NCBI RefSeq assembly: GCF_004912275.1
Contig: NZ_STGY01000004.1
Coordinates: 1 to 64,000 of the forward strand
Reading direction: 5' to 3'
From: Glycomyces buryatensis
GTDB taxonomy: Bacteria > Actinomycetota > Actinomycetes > Mycobacteriales > Micromonosporaceae
DNA length: 64,000 nt
Positions 55,180 through 62,919 of this stretch are shown in pieces. The position numbers were made by a program, and so were the translations under genes. The notes under the pieces are model-generated. The model was not told the DNA's origin and made no database searches. It worked only from the letters and a program-made list of their open reading frames with translations. The number at the start of each line of letters is the position of its first letter. Positions within the stretch are counted from its first letter, which is position 1.

Positions 55180-55941
55180 GTGAAGACCCTGCGCGACACC
55201 TGGCTGGTCTACTCCAGGTCCATGAAGCTCAACCTCAAGCAGCCGGTCTGGCTCATCGTCATGCTGGTCCAGCCGCTGTACTTCCTGTTCCTCTTCGCCC
55301 CGCTGCTGGAGGGCATGGACGGGCAGCCCGGTTTTGAGGAAGGTGCGATGGAGACCTTCGTACCCGGCCTGATCATCATGATGGCGCTCTTCGGATCCGC
55401 CTTCGTCGGCTTCGGCCTCATCGCCGAACTTCGCCAAGGCGTCATCGAGCGCATGCGCGTGACCCCGGTCAGCCGCATCGCCCTGATGCTCGGCCGCACC
55501 CTCGCCAGCGTCACCACCACGCTGTTCCAGTCGCTGGCCCTGGTCCTGCTCGCCGCGCTGACCGGCAAGCTCGAAATCTACTGGCCCGGCGTGTTCCTCA
55601 TGCTCGTGATCGTCCTGCTCACCTCGTTCATGCTCGCCGGACTCTCACTCGGACTCGCGATCGTGCTCAAGAGCGAGGACGCGATGGGCCCGGTCATCAA
55701 CACGCTGGTCCAGCCGATCATGCTCATCTCCGGCATCATGCTGCCGATGGTCATGGCGCCGCAGTGGCTCCAGAACGTAGCCGACTTCAACCCGTTCTAC
55801 TACGCCGTCCAGGCCTCCCGAGACCTGTTCGCGGGCCACCTCGACACCGCCGCCGTCTGGCAGGCCCCGGTCATCCTCGGCGCGCTGGCCATCGTCCTGG
55901 TCTGGTGGGCCACCAGGAAGTTCGCCCGGGCGGTCGCCTAG
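55180..55941 (+). CDS. DrrB-type ABC exporter permease
   Basis: 253-residue ABC-2 permease with six predicted helices. RQGVIERMRVTPVSRIALMLGRTLAS is the conserved cytoplasmic coupling region of DrrB-like permeases; NPFYYAVQASRDLF near the end is also typical. Start GTG 55180. Forms an exporter with the ATPase encoded just before; probable control by the divergent PadR. Confidence 0.94.
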   Translation: MKTLRDTWLVYSRSMKLNLKQPVWLIVMLVQPLYFLFLFAPLLEGMDGQPGFEEGAMETFVPGLIIMMALFGSAFVGFGLIAELRQGVIERMRVTPVSRIALMLGRTLASVTTTLFQSLALVLLAALTGKLEIYWPGVFLMLVIVLLTSFMLAGLSLGLAIVLKSEDAMGPVINTLVQPIMLISGIMLPMVMAPQWLQNVADFNPFYYAVQASRDLFAGHLDTAAVWQAPVILGALAIVLVWWATRKFARAVA

Positions 55942-55981
55942 GCATACGAGCTACAACCCAAGAGAATCCAGGAAACACCGG

Positions 55982-56010
55982 ACCGCCGCGGGCCACTCGC
56001 TCGCGGCGGT
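55982..56010. terminator. Terminator between exporter operon and NTase-like gene
   Basis: ACCGCCGCG (55982-55990) pairs with CGCGGCGGT (56002-56010); followed by TTCCTG. Lies between convergent genes. Confidence 0.65.
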
Positions 56011-56017
56011 TTCCTGC

Positions 56018-56959
56018 TCAGCGCCGCAGGAACGACGCCAGCTCCGCCCGGAGGTTCAGACTGGGGTAGGTCTCCCGCTCCGCGATCAGGCCGACCGCCT
56101 CCCGCGCCAGACTCAGATCCTCATCGCCCGCCGCGTCCCGCAGCAGATCCAGGTCCGCCTCCACCCGGATGCCCGTGAAGACCTGGTCGGAGTTGATCCG
56201 GTCCATCTCCACGAACGCGGCCGGGACGGGCCGCTGGACCTGGCCGCTGAACGACAGCAGCCCCAACGCGATCAGGTGCCCGATCCGCGCCACCGGCACG
56301 AACTGGCCCGGCAGGATCTCCAGCCGCTCGGCCGCCCGCGCGATCTCCCCCTCGATCCGCGAATCCGCGAAGCACAGGTCCACGTACAGCTCCCGGTCGG
56401 AAGAGCCCTCGTCGACGAGACTGGCCTCGGCGATGCGCCCGCTCTCGGGACGGATGATCTCGAAATCCTCGGGCCCCATCGGGTCGTCCTCCGCGCCACC
56501 GTCCAAACGCTCGAACGAGGCCCGCTCGGTCAGGGTCAGCAGATGGTAGCCCGAATCCGTCAGCCCTTCGAGGATGTCCTGCACCACTTGCTCATCGGTG
56601 ACGGGCACGATCACGGTCGCATGACTCATGTACCGGGGTTCGACCCGCGCCGAGACCGCCAGGCTCCCCGCCAGCGCCCACGGCGCCTCCAGCGAGTCGA
56701 AGGCGTCGGCGAGGCGCGCGTAGGCGCGTTCGAGGCTGTTCACTTGCGGCGCCGACAATCCCGCCGCCTTCCCCGGGCCGGATCGGCTCATGTCGGGGAA
56801 TTCGACGCCGTCGCTCATCCAGTTCATCAGGGCGCCACGCATCTCCCACTCGCCCATGCCGGGCCGGGCCCGCAGCAGCTTCATGCGGTACATGCGAAGC
56901 CGGGTCTCATCCGCCTCGACGGCGATCCTCAGCCGTTCGGCCGGTGTGAGTGATGCCAT
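56018..56959 (-). CDS. Nucleotidyltransferase-like protein
   Basis: 313-residue protein. An N-terminal helical region (LRIAVEADETRLRMYRMKLLRARPGM) is followed by a segment like minimal nucleotidyltransferases (ALAGSLAVSARVEPRYMSHATVIVPV, where GSxxxxxR...D is the usual pattern). The acidic pair that binds metal in active enzymes is not obvious (HATVIV instead of a DXD). Later parts (LYVDLCFADSRIEGEI, VARIGHLIALGLLSF) resemble AbiEii-like or related folds. The ATG at 56959 lies 6 nt after TACCCT with no ribosome binding site. Function uncertain: a pseudo-nucleotidyltransferase or toxin-like protein without a visible antitoxin. Confidence 0.6.
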   Translation of the reverse strand: MASLTPAERLRIAVEADETRLRMYRMKLLRARPGMGEWEMRGALMNWMSDGVEFPDMSRSGPGKAAGLSAPQVNSLERAYARLADAFDSLEAPWALAGSLAVSARVEPRYMSHATVIVPVTDEQVVQDILEGLTDSGYHLLTLTERASFERLDGGAEDDPMGPEDFEIIRPESGRIAEASLVDEGSSDRELYVDLCFADSRIEGEIARAAERLEILPGQFVPVARIGHLIALGLLSFSGQVQRPVPAAFVEMDRINSDQVFTGIRVEADLDLLRDAAGDEDLSLAREAVGLIAERETYPSLNLRAELASFLRR

Positions 56960-56965
56960 ACGGCA

Positions 56966-56971
56966 AGGGTA
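56966..56971 (-). promoter_or_regulatory. -10 box of leaderless NTase-like gene
   Basis: TACCCT on the minus strand, 6 nt before the ATG at 56959. Confidence 0.5.
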
Positions 56972-57004
56972 ACGCCGGCCGTCGGATTGTGCCTCATACG
57001 AATT

Positions 57005-57044
57005 GACGCGCCGCCATGGCCCGAAAGGGCCGTGGCGGCGCGTC
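57005..57044 (-). terminator. Terminator of the nucleotide-sugar dehydrogenase gene
   Basis: 18-bp stem GACGCGCCGCCATGGCCC / GGGCCGTGGCGGCGCGTC (one G-T mismatch) with a GAAA loop, 20 bp past the stop at 57063. Confidence 0.8.
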
Positions 57045-57062
57045 GTCTCGCGTGCCTGTGGC

Positions 57063-58343
57063 TTACAGCGTCTCGACGCCTTCGATGCCGCGCATGGCAC
57101 CTCGCGTGTCGAGGACCGGGACGCCCTCGGGCATCGCGTCGGGGGTGTACTCGGCGTGCTGGGTCAGCAGGATGATCAGGTCCGCCTTGGCCGTGGCCAG
57201 GTCGCCGACCCGCTCGACCTCGTGGCCGCCCACGGACCAGGACCCGACGTGCGGGTCGTGGTAGGCCAGTTCGGCGCCCGCGTCGAGCAGCTTCTTGGCG
57301 ACCGGGGACGACGGCGACTCGCGCTGGTCGGCGATGTCGGCCTTGTAGGTGACGCCCAACAGCAGCACCCGCGCCCGGCTCAGCGCCAGGCCGGCGCCGT
57401 TCAGCCGGGACATGGCCCGGTTGACGACGTACTCGGGCATCCGGTTGTTGATCTCCTGCGCCAACTCCACGAAGCGGAACGGGTAGCCGAGGGTCCGGAC
57501 CTTGTAGGACAGGTAGTTCGGGTCGATCGGGATGCAGTGCCCGCCGACGCCGGGGCCGGGGTAGAAGGCCTGGTAGCCGAACGGCTTGGTCTTGGCGAGG
57601 TTGATCGCGTCCCACAGGTCCACGCCGAGTTCGCGGCAGAAGACCGCCATCTCGTTGACCAGGGCGATGTTCACGTGCCGGTAGGTGTTCTCCAGCAGCT
57701 TGGCCATCTCGGCCTCGCGGGTGCCCTTGGCCTGGACGACGGTGTCGATGAACCGGTCGTAGAGGGCGCTGGCGACGGCCGTGCACTCCGCGGTGAGGCC
57801 GCCGACGACCTTGGGGGTGTTGACGATCCCGTAGACCGGGTTGCCCGGGTCGACGCGCTCGGGGGAGAAGGCCAGGTGGAAGTCGACGCCGGGCTCGAGC
57901 CCGGACTCCTCGCGGAGGATGGGGGCGACGACCTCTTCGGTGGTGCCCGGGTAGGTGGTGGACTCCAGGACCACCAGGGCGCCCTTGGCCAGGTGCTCGC
58001 CCGCGGCGCGCGACGCGCCGATGACGGCGCCGAGGTCGGGGCCGCCGGCCTCGGACAGGGGCGTGGGCACGCAGATGACGATCGCCTTCGCGCGCGCCTG
58101 GACCGAGGTGTCGGTGGTGGCGGTGTAGCCCTGGTCGAGCATCACGGCGAGTTCGTCGTCCGAGATGTCGTCGATGTGGCTGGAGCCGGCGTTGAGGGCG
58201 TCCACGACACGCTGGGTGCGGTCGAGCCCTACCACGGTGAGGCCCTGGGCGATCGCCGCTTGGGCCAGCGGCAATCCGACATACCCCTGACCGACTACGA
58301 CCAGGTCGATCGAGGCTTCGGCGGCGTTCGCATTCGATGCCAC
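57063..58343 (-). CDS. Nucleotide-sugar dehydrogenase (WecC/UDP-ManNAcA type)
   Basis: 426-residue NAD-dependent UDP-sugar 6-dehydrogenase. VVVGQGYVGLPLAQAAIAQG is the NAD-binding Rossmann; CVPTPL and ESTTYPGTTEEVV follow; the catalytic Cys is in PGVGGHCIPIDPNYL, with Lys in LGVTYKADIADQRESP. It makes a uronic acid sugar (UDP-ManNAcA is the closest guess) for a surface polysaccharide, in line with the four glycosyltransferase genes beside it. GTG 58343 has an AAAGGA site eight bases upstream; a frame extending further is less likely. Confidence 0.92.
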   Translation of the reverse strand: MASNANAAEASIDLVVVGQGYVGLPLAQAAIAQGLTVVGLDRTQRVVDALNAGSSHIDDISDDELAVMLDQGYTATTDTSVQARAKAIVICVPTPLSEAGGPDLGAVIGASRAAGEHLAKGALVVLESTTYPGTTEEVVAPILREESGLEPGVDFHLAFSPERVDPGNPVYGIVNTPKVVGGLTAECTAVASALYDRFIDTVVQAKGTREAEMAKLLENTYRHVNIALVNEMAVFCRELGVDLWDAINLAKTKPFGYQAFYPGPGVGGHCIPIDPNYLSYKVRTLGYPFRFVELAQEINNRMPEYVVNRAMSRLNGAGLALSRARVLLLGVTYKADIADQRESPSSPVAKKLLDAGAELAYHDPHVGSWSVGGHEVERVGDLATAKADLIILLTQHAEYTPDAMPEGVPVLDTRGAMRGIEGVETL

Positions 58344-58686
58344 AGTAGAGTCCTTTGCTTTGGTGACGGGGGGGTGTCCGCGGAGCATTCGGATCCGAGA
58401 TTAGCAATAGCGAATTGCGCGCATCTGACCAGGGCAAACGTAGTGTGGCGTTGGAGGATCGTTCACCCTTTGGTCACTTTCTCGCAAACCACACGCCCAC
58501 TGACCTGATTGTTCACCGACTGATCGACGAGAGTTCACTGATTCCCAATTGGGCGCCGGTAGCGCACGAATGAGCGAATCGTTTCCGGAAATCTGGCGTT
58601 TACAAGCGCAAATGATCACCTCGCGACGTGACGGCGACCATTTCACGCGGCCGGTGAACGGGGTCCGAGCAGGTTACTATTTGTGC
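58344..58686. other. 343-bp divergent promoter region with GTTCAC motifs
   Basis: No gene. GTTCAC occurs at 58461, 58511 and 58533, and its complement GTGAAC at 58654-58659, just before the -10 box of the glycosyltransferase gene. The segment is AT-richer than its surroundings. Confidence 0.5.
58675..58680 (+). promoter_or_regulatory. -10 box of leaderless glycosyltransferase gene
   Basis: TACTAT, 6 nt before the ATG at 58687, no Shine-Dalgarno. Confidence 0.55.
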
Positions 58687-59877
58687 ATGCCCACATTGAG
58701 CATTGTGATCCCCGTCTATGACGCCGAGGAGTACCTCACGGGGTGCCTCGACAGCATCGTGGGTGGCGGAGACCGGCTCGAGATCATCATCGCCGATGAC
58801 TGTTCGCCCGACGGCTCGCGCGCCCTCGCAGAGCGGTATGCCCAGGCCGACAAGCGAATCCACGTCTATTCCACGCCCGAGAACGGCGGGTCCGGCCCGG
58901 CCCGCAATTTCGGTCTCGCCCAGGCCACCGGCGACTACGTGTGGTTCGTGGACGCCGATGACGAGCTCAAGCCCGGCGCCGTCGAGCGCGTCCTGTCGGC
59001 CGTCGACTCCGGCCCGGTCCGGCCCGACGTGGTGCTCGTCCAGCACGAGAAGGTCCGCGACACCGGCGCCGTCGAGATCGGCGAACTCGCCGACCTGGCC
59101 GACCGCTGCCCGGTCGACCCGAAGGCGTTCACCTTCACCGAGTGGCCCCAGATCGTGGACTACACGCACACGCCGTGGACGAAGGTCTCGCGCCGCGAAT
59201 TCCTGACCGACATCGACCTGGACTTCCCCTCGGGCTGGTACACCGACATCCCCTGGACCTACGGCCTGTTCCGCCGCGCCGCGCGCATGAGCGTTGTGAC
59301 CGAATGCTGCTACCAGTGGCGCCAGCGCGCCGGGTCCTCGATCACGCGGACCCGCGACGACCGGCATTTCGACGTGTTCACCCAGTGGCAGCGCACCTGG
59401 GACGACTTCGAGTCGGTGGACGACACCGGCGTCCGCGTCGCCCTGTTCAACCACATGGTGTGGCACCTGCTGCTGGTCATCGGGAACACCGAGCGGGTGG
59501 ACCCGAAGAAGCGCCGCGAGTTCTTCCGCCGCACTTCCGAGCTGTACCGCCGCTACCACCCGGGCGCCGAGGCCTGGAATCCGACGGGCGGCGTCACCGG
59601 GCTCAAGCAGCGGCTGCTGGCCGCCCGCGCCTACGTCGGGTACGAGGCGCTGCGCCAGATCTACCGCCTGTCGCAGAAGGCCAGCCCGAAGTCCAGGCGG
59701 CGCGGCAGGGCCGTTCCCCGCCCCGCCGTTCCCGAACATCCGGACCTGAACGGCCCCACCTCGGAAGGTGCGGCCGCCGCAGGCGACGGGGCTTCAGCGT
59801 CCGAGCAGGCGCCTGACAGCCCCGCGGGCCTTCCGGCGCAGTCGCTGTCCGGATCCCCCCGCGTCTCGCGGCCCTGA
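58687..59877 (+). CDS. Family 2 glycosyltransferase
   Basis: 396-residue GT-A fold glycosyltransferase. LSIVIPVYDAEEYLTGCLDSI starts the nucleotide-binding part, IIIADDCSPDGS and GPARNFGL follow, and the metal DXD is in YVWFVDADDELKPG; a CDP-glycerol/teichoic-type C-terminal region contains WTKVSRREFL and DIPWTYGLF. The C-terminal 70 residues are basic then Pro/Ala/Ser-rich. The final 84 bp overlap the 3' end of the convergent glycosyltransferase gene. Likely adds sugar to a wall polymer made with the UDP-uronic acid from the neighbouring dehydrogenase. Confidence 0.9.
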   Translation: MPTLSIVIPVYDAEEYLTGCLDSIVGGGDRLEIIIADDCSPDGSRALAERYAQADKRIHVYSTPENGGSGPARNFGLAQATGDYVWFVDADDELKPGAVERVLSAVDSGPVRPDVVLVQHEKVRDTGAVEIGELADLADRCPVDPKAFTFTEWPQIVDYTHTPWTKVSRREFLTDIDLDFPSGWYTDIPWTYGLFRRAARMSVVTECCYQWRQRAGSSITRTRDDRHFDVFTQWQRTWDDFESVDDTGVRVALFNHMVWHLLLVIGNTERVDPKKRREFFRRTSELYRRYHPGAEAWNPTGGVTGLKQRLLAARAYVGYEALRQIYRLSQKASPKSRRRGRAVPRPAVPEHPDLNGPTSEGAAAAGDGASASEQAPDSPAGLPAQSLSGSPRVSRP

Positions 59878-61251
59878 CTTCTTCGGTCCCGCAAAGGCTT
59901 CGACCAGTTCGCCCTCGCTGACGCGTTCGGCGCCCCACACCTGGGCGATGTCGGCGCCGAGGTGCTCGGCGCGCGCCGCGGCGGCGGTCCGCACCAGCTT
60001 GACCGTCCCACCTGGAATGTCCACTTCGAGCTGTCCGAGGCGGTGCTCATTGGCATGTGCGACGAGCACCGCGATCGCCCAGGGGCGGGGCTTCGCCTGC
60101 GCCGGCAGCGAGATCCGGTAGGGCACGGCCTGGTCGTTCTCCACCTGTGCGGCCAGCCGCACCCTCGCCTCGCCGCGGTAGGACTCGGCCAGCAGCCGCG
60201 CCTCCAGGTCGGCGTCGTCGAGCGGGGCGTGGCGGCCGGGGTTCGGCTCGGGCCATTCGCCCAGCAGCGTCACCCGCACGTCCGGGACGGCTCCGCCGAG
60301 GATCTTGTCGGCGGCGGCCTCCGCGCCGGGCCCGGCGTCGATGAACACGTCGGCCAGCGGCGTCGCCCATGACCGGTTCGCCCGGGGGCGCTTGAGGTCG
60401 AGCTCGGGGACGCGGTTGGCGATGTGGGGTTTGCGGTAGCGCTTGGCCTGCTCGCCGCGCGCGGCGATCTGGCGCGGGCCCAGGTGCCACGACGACGAAT
60501 CGTTGTCGGGCACGAACACCGCCCCGGCCTGGTGCAGCCGGTAGCCGAAGATCGTGTCCGAGCCGAGGATGACCTCGGCGTCCATGCCGCCCGAGGCCTT
60601 GTAGATCGCCTTGGGAACCGAGAACGAGGCGCCGACGAGGACCCGGAAGGCCCGGTGGTCGGCGGTCTTGAGGCCGTCGGTGCGGTCGATGATCGCCTCG
60701 ATCCACTGCGGCTCGGACGCCTCGGTGTCGAACAGCTCAGCGGCCTTCCCGGCCTTCACCGCCTCGAACACGTGCTCGGGCAGTAGATCACCTGGCTTGT
60801 AGTCCACGAACCGCTTGTGGCCCAGCACGGCCAGGTAGTCGGCGGCGTGGTGCCAGCGCAGCTGCGACTCGATGTGGTCGGCGAAGGCGAGCATGTCGGA
60901 GTCGAGGCGGACGATGACGTCGCCGTCGGCGCGCTCGACCCCGGAGTTCGTGGCGTGCGCCGACGCCCAGCCGCCGGGCAGCGGCGGCACGATCTTGGCG
61001 TTGGCCGGGCGCCGCTCGGGCAGGCGCAGGGCCGGCTCGGTGCCGTCGTCCACGACGATGACTTCCAGCAGTTCCTCGGGATAGGTCTGGGCCGCGAGCG
61101 CGGCCAGGACGATGTCGAGCTTGTCCTGATGGCCGTGGGCGGGGATGACGACGCTGACGCTCAGGTGCGGCTTCCAGTCGCCGGACGGCCTGGTCAGGGA
61201 GCCGTAGTCGTTGCCTCGGACGAACGGGTTTCCCGCTTCTGCTGCGAGCAC
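59794..61251 (-). CDS. Family 2 glycosyltransferase (paralogue A)
   Basis: 485-residue glycosyltransferase. The catalytic half has VSVVIPAHGHQDKLDIVLAALAAQTYP, VIVVDDGTEP, the metal motif VIVRLDSDMLAF and a GSDTIFGYRLHQAGAVFVPD acceptor region; the C-terminal half (300-485) is an uncharacterised domain ending in a basic tail. It is a clear paralogue of the upstream gene ending at 61271 (shared LAVLGHKRFVDYK, QWIE.I, GSDT.F.YRL.QAGAVFVP). GTG 61251 has a GAGGAGAG site; 19 bp separate it from the upstream stop, so the two form an operon. Confidence 0.9.
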   Translation of the reverse strand: MLAAEAGNPFVRGNDYGSLTRPSGDWKPHLSVSVVIPAHGHQDKLDIVLAALAAQTYPEELLEVIVVDDGTEPALRLPERRPANAKIVPPLPGGWASAHATNSGVERADGDVIVRLDSDMLAFADHIESQLRWHHAADYLAVLGHKRFVDYKPGDLLPEHVFEAVKAGKAAELFDTEASEPQWIEAIIDRTDGLKTADHRAFRVLVGASFSVPKAIYKASGGMDAEVILGSDTIFGYRLHQAGAVFVPDNDSSSWHLGPRQIAARGEQAKRYRKPHIANRVPELDLKRPRANRSWATPLADVFIDAGPGAEAAADKILGGAVPDVRVTLLGEWPEPNPGRHAPLDDADLEARLLAESYRGEARVRLAAQVENDQAVPYRISLPAQAKPRPWAIAVLVAHANEHRLGQLEVDIPGGTVKLVRTAAAARAEHLGADIAQVWGAERVSEGELVEAFAGPKKSGPRDAGGSGQRLRRKARGAVRRLLGR

Positions 61252-61270
61252 GGTGGTCGCTCTCCTCTGC

Positions 61271-62767
61271 TTATTTCTTGAAAATACTGCGCAGGCGCGC
61301 GCGGGCCCGGGCGTCGAGGAACCGGCGGGCGAAGCGCCGCGCCAGGTCGACCGGGGGCGGATTGAAGGCGGTGTCGGCCTCGGGTGCGGCCAGGCCGGCG
61401 TGGGTGGCTACGCCCCAGACTCCCGCGACGACGTGGTCGAGGTCGCCTCCGCCGGTGATGTGGCGGGCGCGACAGAACGCGGCGGTGCGCTCGAGCCGGG
61501 CCGGGCCGGACCCGGGCAGTTCGGCCAGGACGAGGCCGGCGTCGGCCCGTTCCATCGAGCCCAGGAGCTTGCCGACACTGTTCGGCCGCAGCGGGACCGG
61601 ACGCGGGAGATGGAGCCGGTAGGGCACGGCCGGGTCGGCCTCGGGCGCCTCGGCGCTGAGGCGGACGCGGGCCTCGCCCGCGTACATCTCCTCGATCAGG
61701 CGCAGCTGGGTGCCGTCGCCGGAGAGGATCGCGGCCCGGTCGTGCGCGGCAGGGCTCTGGCCGGTGACGAGGGTGATGCGGACGTCCCCGTCGGGGCCGG
61801 CCAGGACCGGGGCGACGGCGGCGTCCACGTCGGCCACGTTGGCGCGGCCGACATCGATGACCATGTCCACCAACGGAACCCGCCAGGCCCGCGGCGGCGC
61901 GGTGTGCCGGAGGCCGTGCAGGGGCACGCGCTGGACGATGTAGGGCAGGCGCTGGAGGCGGCCCTCGGCCTCCTTCTCCAGCATCTGCGGGATGCCCAGG
62001 TGCCAGGCGGAGGACTCGGTCTCGGGGACGAACACGGCGCCGGCCTGGGCGAGGCGGTAGGCGAACTCGGTGTCGGAGCCGAGGCGCAGTTCGGCGTCGA
62101 GGCCGCCGACGGTCTTGAAGAAGTCGCGGTGGAGCGACCCGGAGGCGCCGATGAACACCCGGTAGTTCATGGGGTGATGGACCGTGAGGCCGTCGGTGTC
62201 GGCGATGACCTTTTCGATCCATTGGGGCCGAGACGACTCGATCTCGAAGAGGGCCTCTGCTTCTCCACACAGGACCTTCTCGTGGACCTGCTCGGGCGTG
62301 TACGTCCCGGCCTTGTAGTCCACGAACCGCTTGTGGCCCAGCACGGCCAGGTAGTCGGCGCTGTGGTGCCAGCGCAGGTGGGCCTCGACGTGGTCGCGGT
62401 AGGCGACCATGTCGGAGTCCAGGCGCAGGATGACCTGGCCGTCGGCGTGGCTGACGCCGGTATTGACGGCGTGGGCGCTGCCCCAGGACTCGCCGGTGGG
62501 CACGACGAGGCGGGTGTGTTCGGGGCGGAGCTGTGGCAGGCGCAGCGCGGGGGTGGAATTGTCGTCGACGACGACCACTTCCATCAGTTCGGCCGGATAC
62601 GTTTGGGCGGCGAGGGCCGCCAGCGTCAGGTCGAGCTTCTCCTGGCCTCCGAAGGCCGGGATGACCACGCTCACCGCCAGGCTCGGCCGCCAGTCGCTGG
62701 AGGTCGGCGGATGCAGAGCCCTATAGTCGTTGCGGACGATGCGCGGGCGTTTCGGTGAGTCGTTCAT
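61271..62767 (-). CDS. Family 2 glycosyltransferase (paralogue B)
   Basis: 498-residue paralogue of the following gene. VSVVIPAFGGQEKLDLTLAALAAQTYPAEL, VVVVDDNSTPALRL, DXD in VILRLDSDMVAY, LAVLGHKRFVDYK and LGSDTEFAYRLAQAGAVFVPE are all present, with a similar 200-residue C-terminal domain and basic end. ATG 62767 begins a well-aligned N-terminus (RPRIVRNDYRAL, matching VRGNDYGSL in paralogue A). A TATTGT box lies 9 nt upstream, so the leader is very short. Gene duplication is evident; each copy may add a different sugar or act as a hetero-oligomer. Confidence 0.9.
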   Translation of the reverse strand: MNDSPKRPRIVRNDYRALHPPTSSDWRPSLAVSVVIPAFGGQEKLDLTLAALAAQTYPAELMEVVVVDDNSTPALRLPQLRPEHTRLVVPTGESWGSAHAVNTGVSHADGQVILRLDSDMVAYRDHVEAHLRWHHSADYLAVLGHKRFVDYKAGTYTPEQVHEKVLCGEAEALFEIESSRPQWIEKVIADTDGLTVHHPMNYRVFIGASGSLHRDFFKTVGGLDAELRLGSDTEFAYRLAQAGAVFVPETESSAWHLGIPQMLEKEAEGRLQRLPYIVQRVPLHGLRHTAPPRAWRVPLVDMVIDVGRANVADVDAAVAPVLAGPDGDVRITLVTGQSPAAHDRAAILSGDGTQLRLIEEMYAGEARVRLSAEAPEADPAVPYRLHLPRPVPLRPNSVGKLLGSMERADAGLVLAELPGSGPARLERTAAFCRARHITGGGDLDHVVAGVWGVATHAGLAAPEADTAFNPPPVDLARRFARRFLDARARARLRSIFKK

Positions 62768-62919
62768 TTCGGGCTCACAATATCCCGGGCTATTCCCGAG
62801 CCTTAGGGCGGATGGTCCGTTAATCAGTCGTTTACGCAGTTGAGGACAATTGTTTGAATGCAATTCAATTCCACTGCGCTCTGCCGGGTGACGATCGGGC
62901 CGAATTCGACCAGGAGACA

